A DNA stretch of 9,675 nt, taken from the NCBI GenBank assembly GCA_937902285.1, contig CALGTB010000111.1, positions 1-9,675 on the forward strand. Reading direction: 5' to 3'. Made by a program: the position numbers and the translations under genes. The stretch comes from an uncultured Actinomycetes bacterium. GTDB lineage: Bacteria; Actinomycetota; Actinomycetes; S36-B12. The number at the start of each line of letters is the position of its first letter. Within the stretch, counting starts at the first letter, position 1. The notes beneath the pieces are model-generated. The model saw only the letters and a list, made by a program, of their open reading frames with translations. It was not told the origin of the DNA and ran no database searches. Below, one piece after another: positions 1 to 5,884 of this stretch.

Positions 1-2
1 AC

Positions 3-1319
3 CACGACGACGAAGGATCAGCCGTCGTACACCACCCCAAAGGACTTGACCCGGCGCCGCTTGACCTGCCGGCACACAGTCCTCGCGGCATCTACGGACC
101 CGACCAGCCGTGGCCGGCCAACGGCAGCACGAAACCGGGCAAGACCTGCGCCCAGCCCGTCCTCGAGGCCGGTGCCGCCTACACCCCGCACCAGGTCAAC
201 GAGGCGTACGGAACCTCCCTCCTGCGCGCCGGCGGGGCTCGCGGCGCAGACGCCCGCGTGACCGTCATCTCCCAAGGCGGTGGCTTCAGCGACGCCGACC
301 TGAAGGATGCCGCCGTGTGCTTCGGGTACCGCGCGCCAGACGTAGACCTTGTCCTCGGCGACGGGATCCCCTCGCCCATCGTGTCCGACAGTGCCGAGAC
401 GCACCTGGACCTCCAGACGGTATCCGGGGTCTTGCGCGACGCCACGCGCATCCGACTGGTGCAGACCGTGAACGACAACGACAGCATGGTCGACGCCTAC
501 GCGCGGGCACTGCGGGCGAACACGGCGGGGACGCTGTCGCCGGATGTCATCAGCCTGTCCTACGGCGCGTGCGAGGTCGCCGACACCCGCGGCAACTCAC
601 CGTTGCGCAGCGCCCTCGAGGCGCTCTTCCGGATGGCTGCCCTCGTCGGCACGAGCGTGGTTGCCTCCACCGGTGACCAAGGCTCGTCGGTGTGCCAGAT
701 CGCGGATCCCCAGGGGCTCGGCCTCGACCCCATGGGGACGATCTCCTACCCAGCATCGTCCCCGTTCATGACTGCGGTCGGCGGCACCCGACTGGTGCTC
801 AATGCCGACAACACCCGAGCCGACGAGGTCGTGTGGAACGACCAGCCCTACGGGGTGCCGGGCGCCGGGACCGGTGGGGCCAGCCGGCTGTTCGCGCAGC
901 CTTGGTACCAGTCGGGAGTCACCGGCTCGCTCGCGCGGACCGTGCCGGACCTCTCGGCCCTGGCAGCCATCCAGCCGGGGTGGCCCGTCGTGTACGGCGG
1001 GGGCCTCATCCGCGTAGGCGGTACCAGCGGCGCCACTCCCTTCGTGGGGGCCAACCTCGCCATGATCGCCGGGCAGCAGCGCCGGGCCGGCGAGCCGAGC
1101 CTCGGTTTCGTGAACCCCTGGCTCTACCTCGTCCAGGCGCGGCACCCCTCGGCGTTCTTCGACGTGACCAGCGGTGACAACCAGATCGCCGTGCGGGTGC
1201 CGGGTGGACTCCTGAACTTCCCGGCATGCTGCGAGGCGGCACCCGGCTATGACATGGCCTCGGGCCTTGGCGCTCCGAACATCGCCCGCCTCGCCGCTCG
1301 GGTCGGGCTCCGTCCGTAG
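3..1319 (+). CDS. S53 family serine-carboxyl peptidase (sedolisin), 5'-truncated by window edge
   Basis: The frame is open from the left edge, so the signal peptide and most of the propeptide lie outside the window; 438 residues are visible. The family consists of secreted, usually acid-active endopeptidases that remove their own propeptide. The mature domain appears to begin near YTPHQVNEAYG (about residues 60-70), the usual sedolisin entry. Catalytic Glu and Asp are in ETHLD (E132, D136), the oxyanion Asp in STGDQG (D225), and the nucleophile Ser in GGTSGATP (S342). SLSYGACE is also typical. The C-terminal calcium site is recognisable in DVTSGDN (D387) and GYDMASGLGAPN (D417). Spacing between catalytic residues fits kumamolisin-like enzymes. 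A GTG at 258 falls inside the catalytic domain and is not the true start. All key residues are intact, so the enzyme is probably active. The substrate cannot be read from the sequence. Confidence 0.93.
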   Translation, partial: HDDEGSAVVHHPKGLDPAPLDLPAHSPRGIYGPDQPWPANGSTKPGKTCAQPVLEAGAAYTPHQVNEAYGTSLLRAGGARGADARVTVISQGGGFSDADLKDAAVCFGYRAPDVDLVLGDGIPSPIVSDSAETHLDLQTVSGVLRDATRIRLVQTVNDNDSMVDAYARALRANTAGTLSPDVISLSYGACEVADTRGNSPLRSALEALFRMAALVGTSVVASTGDQGSSVCQIADPQGLGLDPMGTISYPASSPFMTAVGGTRLVLNADNTRADEVVWNDQPYGVPGAGTGGASRLFAQPWYQSGVTGSLARTVPDLSALAAIQPGWPVVYGGGLIRVGGTSGATPFVGANLAMIAGQQRRAGEPSLGFVNPWLYLVQARHPSAFFDVTSGDNQIAVRVPGGLLNFPACCEAAPGYDMASGLGAPNIARLAARVGLRP

Positions 1320-1359
1320 CGTTTCTCGGCGACACGGGCGAACAGACAGCCGACGAGGC

Positions 1360-1365
1360 TAGGGT
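1360..1365 (+). promoter_or_regulatory. Putative -10 element (TAGGGT) of a leaderless SDR transcript
   Basis: The TANNNT hexamer lies 7 bases before the ATG at 1373, the spacing expected if transcription starts at the start codon itself. No convincing Shine-Dalgarno sequence and no clear -35 hexamer are seen. The call rests on position and on similar elements before other genes in this window. Confidence 0.45.
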
Positions 1366-1372
1366 CGCCGGC

Positions 1373-2152
1373 ATGGTGGACCTGTGGGCTGACGGACTCG
1401 TGGCACTGGTTACCGGTGGGTCATCGGGAATCGGGCTGGCCACCGCCGAGGCCCTCGCGCAGGCCGGTGCCCACGTCGTCATCGTGGGCGACGATGCCGC
1501 TCACGGAGCGGAGGCCGTCGCGGCCCTTCAGGCCATGGGGTACCCGGCGGAGTTCGTGCAGGCCGACGTCTCCGTCGATGCCGACGCCCGACGCATGGTC
1601 GACGTGACCCTGGAGCGGTTCGGGCGGCTCGACCTCGCCTGCAACTCCGCCGGCATCGGCAACATGTCCGGTGTATCGAAGAGCACCCTGGTGACTGATC
1701 TGGAGGAGGTCGACTGGGACCGCATCCACGGGGTCAATCTCAAGGGAACCTGGCTGTCGATGAAGTACGAGCTGCGGCCGATGATCGCCGCGGGTGCAGG
1801 TGGGGTCGTCAACGTCGCGTCAATCATGGGGCTGGTCGGCTATCCCGGCATCTCCGCCTACTCAGCGAGCAAGCACGGCGTGGTCGGTCTCACCAAGTCG
1901 GCCGCGCTGGAGGTCACCGGCCACGGAGTCCGCGTCAACGCTGTCTGCCCGGGCATCGTGGACACCCCGCTCATCGAGCACGCCCTCACCGAGCATCCGG
2001 AGCGGCGACAGCCTGCCATGGCATCCGAGCCGATCGGTCGACTGGCCACAGCGCCCGAGATCGCCACCGCCATCGCCTACCTGCTGTCGCCGCAGGCATC
2101 GTTCATCACCGGGACAGCCCTCGCCGTCGACGGCGGCTGGACCGCGCGCTAG
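1373..2152 (+). CDS. SDR family NAD(P)-dependent oxidoreductase
   Basis: This 259-residue protein is a classical short-chain dehydrogenase/reductase, a cytoplasmic Rossmann-fold enzyme that interconverts an alcohol and a carbonyl group using NAD(P). The cofactor-binding motif TGGSSGIG is at residues 14-21. An NSAG version of the NNAG motif is at 91-94. The catalytic tetrad is N122, S150, Y163 and K167 (YSASK). CPG follows near 193-195 and DGGW is at the C-terminus. An Asp (D40) at the end of the second strand suggests NAD rather than NADP, which is an inference. The length is normal for the classical subfamily. Start: the ATG at 1373 leaves a normal N-terminus, and a TAGGGT hexamer 7 bases upstream suggests a leaderless message. 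It is convergent with the MFS gene, with 20 bases between the stop codons. The substrate is unknown, and nothing links it to the arsenic genes. Confidence 0.92.
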   Translation: MVDLWADGLVALVTGGSSGIGLATAEALAQAGAHVVIVGDDAAHGAEAVAALQAMGYPAEFVQADVSVDADARRMVDVTLERFGRLDLACNSAGIGNMSGVSKSTLVTDLEEVDWDRIHGVNLKGTWLSMKYELRPMIAAGAGGVVNVASIMGLVGYPGISAYSASKHGVVGLTKSAALEVTGHGVRVNAVCPGIVDTPLIEHALTEHPERRQPAMASEPIGRLATAPEIATAIAYLLSPQASFITGTALAVDGGWTAR

Positions 2153-2172
2153 CACGATCTGCACGGAGTCGG

Positions 2173-3621
2173 TCAGGGCGCGTCGGTGGGATGCCAGCGC
2201 CGGAGGATCGCGAACTGGAGCACGGCGAGGGCTGCGGTCACGATCGTTGCCGCGATGTAGGCGGCGGTGATGCCGCGGGAGAACTCAGCGTCGCTCTCCG
2301 CCCCCGAGGCTGATGTGATGCTGCTGGCGAGCACGGTGCCGAGGATCGCCATGCCGACACTGGCTCCGGCCATGCGGGCCAGCATGCTGGTCCCCGAGGC
2401 GGAGCCGGTCAGGGCGTCGGGCAGGTCGTTGAGGATGGCCACGGATCCGATGGGGAAGGCCAGCCCGCACCCGGCTGCCGCCAGCATGGTGCCTAACACC
2501 ACCAGGGCGACCACGTCCATGCGGCTGGTCACGGCCATGAACGCGAACGAGAGCACCATGAGTGCCACGCTGAGGTTGAGGGTCGCGCGCGCGCCGATCG
2601 CCTTCGCGAGGCGTGCCGCATACCGTGACACCAGCCACAGCGTCACCGCGAAGGGCACGAGCACCAGCCCGAGGACGATCGGCGAGGCTCCGTTCACCTC
2701 CTGCAGCTGCTGGGCGACGAGGAAGATGGTGCCGGGCATCGCCACGAACCCGGCGAACAGGGCGATGGCGGCACCGAGGACGCCGGGCCTGGCCAGCACG
2801 CGGATCTCGAACATCGGTTGGGGGGTGCGCAGTTCCCACGCGACGAAGGCGATCAGGCCGATCAGTCCCACGGCCATCGCCGACAGCACGATCGGATCCG
2901 TCCAGCCTCGGTTGGGTCCCTCGATGATGGCGCCGAGGAACAGGCCCAGCCCGGCCACCGACAGCACCGCGCCCACGACGTCGAGCCGCTTCGCGTTCGG
3001 CGCCCGACTGTTCGGCAGCGAGACCACCCCCAGCACGAGCGACAGCGCCAGGAAGGGAACGTTGATGAGGAACACCCAGCCCCAGCTCGCGAACGAGAGG
3101 AGCACGCCCCCGGCGATCGGCGCTACGGCGAGCCCGACAGCTCCCGCGGCCGACCACGACGCGACCGCGCGCGCCCGCTGATCGGGCGGGAAGATGACCG
3201 CGATCACCGACAGGGCCGGGGCGACGATGAGCGCAGCCCCGATGCCCATGACCGTGCGGGATGCGACCAGCTGCCCGACACTCGTCGACAGACCCGCCGC
3301 CAGTGACCCGACGATGAGCACGCCGAGGCCGCAGAGGTAGGTCCACTTGCGGCTGTAGCGCTCGCCCAGGCCCGCTCCGAGCAGGACGAGTCCCGCCAGC
3401 GCGATGTTGTAGGAGTCGATGACCCACTGCAGCGACGCGATCGAGGAGTCGAGCTCGCGCGAGATCGTGGGCAGGGCGACGTTGGTGATCGTGATGTCCC
3501 CCGCCATGAAGAATCCGGCGATGGTGACCGAGAGCAGGCCCAGGCGACGCCGCGACGCCGCGCCGTCGCCCGGCTCGGACACGGCCGGCACCATCCCCGC
3601 GGGATGATGCGACAGCAGCAT
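2173..3621 (-). CDS. MFS transporter, DHA2 (14-TMS, EmrB/QacA-like) drug-efflux family
   Basis: This is a hydrophobic protein of 482 residues from the chosen start, the length expected of 14-helix proton-driven drug antiporters in the inner membrane. The first helix carries an ITITNVALP motif (about 43-51), followed by QWVIDSYNIALAGL (about 65-78). A loop-2/3 motif A variant (GERYSRK, about 86-92) is present. A helix-5 motif C-like stretch ends in APIAGG (about 167-172), a feature of exporters. About fourteen hydrophobic segments can be traced to the C-terminus (RRWHP). I chose the ATG at 3621 because TACAGT lies exactly 6 bases upstream, as at other starts here. ATGs at 3645 (8 residues longer) and 3594 (9 shorter) are alternatives. 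It diverges from the gene at 3701. Substrates are probably amphipathic drugs or dyes by family, but the true substrate cannot be told. A role in arsenic export is unsupported. Confidence 0.9.
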   Translation of the reverse strand: MLLSHHPAGMVPAVSEPGDGAASRRRLGLLSVTIAGFFMAGDITITNVALPTISRELDSSIASLQWVIDSYNIALAGLVLLGAGLGERYSRKWTYLCGLGVLIVGSLAAGLSTSVGQLVASRTVMGIGAALIVAPALSVIAVIFPPDQRARAVASWSAAGAVGLAVAPIAGGVLLSFASWGWVFLINVPFLALSLVLGVVSLPNSRAPNAKRLDVVGAVLSVAGLGLFLGAIIEGPNRGWTDPIVLSAMAVGLIGLIAFVAWELRTPQPMFEIRVLARPGVLGAAIALFAGFVAMPGTIFLVAQQLQEVNGASPIVLGLVLVPFAVTLWLVSRYAARLAKAIGARATLNLSVALMVLSFAFMAVTSRMDVVALVVLGTMLAAAGCGLAFPIGSVAILNDLPDALTGSASGTSMLARMAGASVGMAILGTVLASSITSASGAESDAEFSRGITAAYIAATIVTAALAVLQFAILRRWHPTDAP

Positions 3622-3627
3622 TCGTGG

Positions 3628-3633
3628 ACTGTA
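3628..3633 (-). promoter_or_regulatory. Putative -10 element (TACAGT on minus strand) of the MFS gene
   Basis: Read on the minus strand, TACAGT is followed by 6 bases and then the ATG at 3621. This geometry supports a leaderless start at 3621, since a start at 3645 would place the hexamer inside the coding sequence. The upstream -35 region is weak. Confidence 0.4.
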
Positions 3634-3688
3634 GTGCGCCGGCATGCCCGGCGGCAGGCCATCGCCGCTCGCGCCGGCCGCTCGGTGC

Positions 3689-3694
3689 TACGTT
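3689..3694 (+). promoter_or_regulatory. Putative -10 element (TACGTT) of the small gene at 3701
   Basis: The TANNNT hexamer is 6 bases before the ATG at 3701, which suggests leaderless transcription. No -35 match or Shine-Dalgarno sequence is seen. The same 79-bp gap contains the opposing -10 of the MFS gene. Confidence 0.42.
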
Positions 3695-3700
3695 CCGGCC

Positions 3701-4069
3701 ATGACGATCCGGGCGACGAGCAGCATCACGACCACCCTCAGCCTGGACGACGCACGCGCACGGGTGGAGGCGAATCTTGCGGCGGCGGGCGTCAAGCTCG
3801 ATTCCAGCGGCGAGGGCTCGGTCACGGGGTCTGCTGGCAGGCTCCTGAAGTACCGCCTTCTCGGAATGTGGATCACCCACACCGACGAGCTTCCGATCAG
3901 CGTCGACGTCGAGTTCGCCAGCTCTGATGCGGGCACCACCGTGACCGCCACGGTGTCGGATCGTCAGGGCCCCGGCATCAAGCTGAATCTGGAGCCCGAC
4001 AAGTACGAGGCCGCAGGGCACGCCGCCATCGCCGCGGCGTTCGCGGGGCTGGCCGGAGATGTGACGTAG
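3701..4069 (+). CDS. Small protein of unknown function (122 residues)
   Basis: I do not recognise this family with confidence. The predicted protein is soluble, with no signal peptide or membrane segment. It begins with a strand-like ITTTLSL segment, then a probable helix (DDARARVEANLAAAG). A strand-rich middle follows, including RLLKYRLLGMWITHTDELPI and TTVTATVSD, and a final helix (KYEAAGHAAIAAAFAGLA). This helix-plus-sheet layout could suit a small START/SRPBCC-like or alpha-beta fold, but that is only a shape argument. The frame is open further upstream to 3644, but the ATG at 3701 is preferred because TACGTT lies 6 bases before it. It is transcribed away from the MFS gene, and a 228-base gap separates it from arsR. 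Its codon use resembles that of its neighbours, and the long open frame with strong third-position GC supports a real gene. Confidence 0.72.
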   Translation: MTIRATSSITTTLSLDDARARVEANLAAAGVKLDSSGEGSVTGSAGRLLKYRLLGMWITHTDELPISVDVEFASSDAGTTVTATVSDRQGPGIKLNLEPDKYEAAGHAAIAAAFAGLAGDVT

Positions 4070-4246
4070 AAGGCCGGCCCAGAAGTCCGGACGGCCCGCG
4101 ACGAGCGGGTACCTGACGGGCTGAAGTTCGTGCTGTACCCGTCGACGTCGCACACCCCGCTGCCCGACTCCTCAACACTCACGCAGTTCTGAGCGTTCGG
4201 CGGCCATCGTCCACCGGCTGGTGCGGGCCCATCGGTCGGCGAAACC
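4070..4246. other. Non-coding gap upstream of the ars promoter
   Basis: No convincing gene or terminator is seen. Small GC-rich palindromes (GGCCGGCC at 4072-4079, GTCCGGAC at 4085-4092) and a CACC-4-GGTG hairpin (4212-4223) are present without a run of T after them. The local base composition becomes less GC-rich only near 4240-4285, where the ars promoter begins. Confidence 0.4.
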
Positions 4247-4283
4247 CATAAGCAAGTACTCTTGACATAAACTATCGCTTATG
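4247..4283. promoter_or_regulatory. Putative ArsR operator: inverted repeats ATAA..TTAT
   Basis: CATAAGC (4247-4253) and GCTTATG (4277-4283) form a perfect 7-bp inverted repeat. The 3' arm also pairs with a second half-site, CATAAAC (4266-4272), to give an imperfect palindrome centred at 4274/4275 (6 of 8 positions in ATAAACTA/TCGCTTAT). The two CATAARC copies are direct repeats 19 bases apart. ArsR/SmtB repressors typically bind AT-rich imperfect palindromes with ATA/TAT ends, and this is the only AT-rich stretch of the region. It overlaps the -35 and the spacer of the promoter, a position suited to repression. Confidence 0.62.
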
Positions 4284-4291
4284 CGTACGGT
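4262..4291 (+). promoter_or_regulatory. Promoter of the ars operon (TTGACA-18-TACGGT), probably leaderless
   Basis: A perfect -35 hexamer TTGACA (4262-4267) is followed by an 18-base spacer and the TANNNT hexamer TACGGT (4286-4291). The arsR ATG is 6 bases later, at 4298. Transcription would start at or next to the start codon, and no Shine-Dalgarno sequence is present. It is the best sigma-70-type promoter in the window. The inverted repeats of the proposed operator lie across it. Confidence 0.68.
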
Positions 4292-4297
4292 GGGCAC

Positions 4298-4618
4298 ATG
4301 ACCACGCGAGCAACCGCCTCTCCCGCGCTGCGTGCGCGCGAGATCGCCCCCATCCTCAAGGCGTTGTCTGACGAGAACCGACTCACGCTCCTGCTGGCGA
4401 TCGCCGACAGGGACTGCACCGTCACCGAACTGGCGGACGTGTCGGGCATGTCCCAGCCGCTGGTCAGTCACCACCTGAAGACCTTGCGCGAGACCGGGCT
4501 GGTCACCTCCACGGCAGTGGGACGCAGCAACGTGTACTCGCTCTGCTGCGAAGCGATAGCTGAGCCCATCGCGCTGCTGTCCGACCTTGCGACTCCCTCC
4601 TGCTCCCCGAAGGGCTGA
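4298..4618 (+). CDS. arsR: ArsR/SmtB family arsenite-responsive transcriptional repressor
   Basis: This 106-residue winged-helix protein is the first gene of the ars operon. It represses its own promoter as a dimer and is expected to release DNA when As(III) binds. ILKALSDENRL (19-29) is the typical first helix, and the recognition helix is in GMSQPLVSHHLKTLRETGLV (about 50-69). The wing follows (GRSNVYSL, 75-82). The classical E. coli sensor motif CVCDLC is absent: only C40 lies near that helix. Other cysteines are C83, C84 and C102 at the C-terminal end. They resemble the type of site in Acidithiobacillus ferrooxidans ArsR (C95, C96, C102), although the spacing differs. The start is fixed by the promoter 6 bases upstream. 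The stop is 2 bases before the next gene. Sensing of another soft metal(loid) is possible, but the operon makes arsenite the clear choice. Confidence 0.93.
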   Translation: MTTRATASPALRAREIAPILKALSDENRLTLLLAIADRDCTVTELADVSGMSQPLVSHHLKTLRETGLVTSTAVGRSNVYSLCCEAIAEPIALLSDLATPSCSPKG

Positions 4619-4620
4619 TC

Positions 4621-5883
4621 ATGACCATCCACGACGACGCCGACATCCGCACCGCCGTGCGCGAGCGCTATGCCGCTGCTGCCACGTCCGCTTCCTGCTG
4701 CGGGCCCGCGTCCTGTGGACCCGCGTTCATCGATGCGATCGACCCGTTCGGTCAGTCGCAGTATGGAGACGACGAGCGTGCACTGCTGCCCGAGGAGGCG
4801 CTCGTCGCCTCCCTCGGCTGCGGCAACCCGACGATGCTCGCCGAGCTCAATCCCGGCGACGTCGTCCTGGACCTGGGATCCGGCGGCGGCATCGACGTGC
4901 TGCTGTCAGCACGACGGGTCGCGCCCGGTGGCAAGGCCTACGGCCTGGACATGACCCCCGAGATGCTGGAACTCGCCAACGCCAACAGGGTCAAGTCGGG
5001 CATCGAGAACGTCGAGTTCCTGCTCGGCAGCATCGAGGATGTGCCGCTGCCGGACGCGTCGGTCGACGTGATCATCTCCAACTGCGTGGTCAACCTGTCG
5101 CCGGACAAGGACCGCGTGTTCCGCGAGTCGTTCCGCGTCCTGGCACCCGGTGGCCGGTTCGCCATCTCGGACATGGTTCTGTCTCGGCCGCTGCCGTCGG
5201 ACGTCGCGTCGGTCATGGCGCTGTGGACGGGCTGCATCGCGGGCGCCCTCACCGAGGATCAGGTGCTGGCGGGCCTCGAGGGCGCCGGTTTCTCCGACGT
5301 CACTCTCGAGCCGACAACTGTCTTCGGGCGCGAGGAACTCGAAGGCCTGGCGGCCGCCCTCGACCCATCCGACATCCCGGCCGGCCTCGACATCGCTGCC
5401 GCCATTGACACCCTGGACGGCGTCATCCGCGCCGCCTTCATCCGCGCGACCAAGCCGGGCACCCCCGCCCAGAAGGAGACCCGCATGCCCGTCGTCCGCG
5501 TCTATGAGCCGGCCCTGTGCTGCAACACCGGCGTGTGCGGCGAGGACGTCGACCAGGCTCTGGTCACCTTCACCGCCGACCTGACCTCGCTGGCAGATCA
5601 GGGCGCCGACGTCGGCCGGCACAACCTGGCCAACGACCCCATGGCGTTCGCCAACGACAAGACGGTCCGGGCGTTCCTGGAGGTTGCCGGCTCCGAGGGG
5701 CTGCCTCTGACCACCGTCGACGGCGTCACCGTCATGACCGGCACATACCCGAGCCGCGATCAGCTGGCCCGGTTCGCCGGCGTCGACGCCGGGTCCGCCG
5801 TCCCCGCGGGAGCGACGCTGCTGCAGGTCGACGGCGATGCGTCGGACTCGGCCTGTGGCTGTGGTCCGTCCGGCTGCTGCTGA
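4621..5883 (+). CDS. arsM-arsD: ArsM-ArsD fusion: arsenite S-adenosylmethyltransferase joined to ArsD arsenite metallochaperone
   Basis: One uninterrupted frame of 420 residues holds two proteins normally encoded separately. Residues 1-278 are ArsM, which methylates As(III) using S-adenosylmethionine. The SAM motif is LDLGSGGGIDVLL (83-95), and the three conserved arsenite-binding cysteines fall in SLGCGNP (C67), SNCVVNL (C155) and WTGCIAGAL (C205). An extra N-terminal cluster is C26, C27, C32. Residues 279-288 form a short linker. Residues 289-420 are ArsD, which hands As(III) to ArsA: VYEPALCCNTGVCG carries the three ligands at ArsD numbers C12, C13, C18 (fusion C300, C301, C306). The C-terminus has C412, C414, C419, C420, like the distal pairs of plasmid R773 ArsD. 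The ATG at 4621 follows GAAGGG (4609-4614). arsA starts 1 base after the stop. A strong internal ribosome-binding site may also yield free ArsD. The domain assignments are very secure. Whether the fusion is the main product is open. Confidence 0.93.
   Translation: MTIHDDADIRTAVRERYAAAATSASCCGPASCGPAFIDAIDPFGQSQYGDDERALLPEEALVASLGCGNPTMLAELNPGDVVLDLGSGGGIDVLLSARRVAPGGKAYGLDMTPEMLELANANRVKSGIENVEFLLGSIEDVPLPDASVDVIISNCVVNLSPDKDRVFRESFRVLAPGGRFAISDMVLSRPLPSDVASVMALWTGCIAGALTEDQVLAGLEGAGFSDVTLEPTTVFGREELEGLAAALDPSDIPAGLDIAAAIDTLDGVIRAAFIRATKPGTPAQKETRMPVVRVYEPALCCNTGVCGEDVDQALVTFTADLTSLADQGADVGRHNLANDPMAFANDKTVRAFLEVAGSEGLPLTTVDGVTVMTGTYPSRDQLARFAGVDAGSAVPAGATLLQVDGDASDSACGCGPSGCC
5471..5487 (+). 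promoter_or_regulatory. Internal ribosome-binding site and ATG for a free ArsD (5485-5883)
   Basis: AGAAGGAG (5471-5478), 6 bases before an in-frame ATG (5485-5487), sits exactly where a normal ArsD begins (MPVVRVYEPALCC). It is the strongest Shine-Dalgarno match noticed in the window, yet it is inside an open reading frame. Starting here gives a 132-residue ArsD with C12, C13 and C18 at the canonical numbers. The simplest history is two adjacent genes whose intervening stop was lost. Q284 (CAG), K285 (AAG) and E286 (GAG) are each one substitution from TAG. Confidence 0.7.
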
Positions 5884-5884
5884 C

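Noticed and set aside
2173..3621. The MFS transporter as the missing arsenite permease
   Set aside because: It has DHA2 drug-exporter motifs, not those of ArsB or Acr3, and it lies in a different, divergent unit.
3644..3700. Upstream ATG for the 122-residue protein
   Set aside because: It would place the TACGTT -10 inside the gene and adds a Pro/Arg-rich tail with no ribosome-binding site.
4072..4092. GC palindromes after the 3701 gene as a Rho-independent terminator
   Set aside because: GGCCGGCC and GTCCGGAC are self-complementary without a loop, and no T-run follows.
2285..4153. A 622-codon open frame on the minus strand overlapping the MFS gene and beyond
   Set aside because: It is an Arg/Ala/Gly/Pro-rich shadow of the MFS gene in another frame, has no recognisable motif, and also runs across the + strand gene at 3701.
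4070..4192. Possible continuation of the 3701 gene after its TAG: 40 further codons in the same frame to a TGA
   Set aside because: The protein before the TAG ends naturally after a C-terminal helix, and the extra 40 residues match nothing I recognise. A nonsense mutation cannot be shown without homologues.
5837..5884. Upstream start for ArsA giving 16 extra residues
   Set aside because: It would overlap the ArsD C-terminus, and the extra Arg/Ala/Val residues are not part of the ArsA N-terminus. The ATG at 5885 matches the family.
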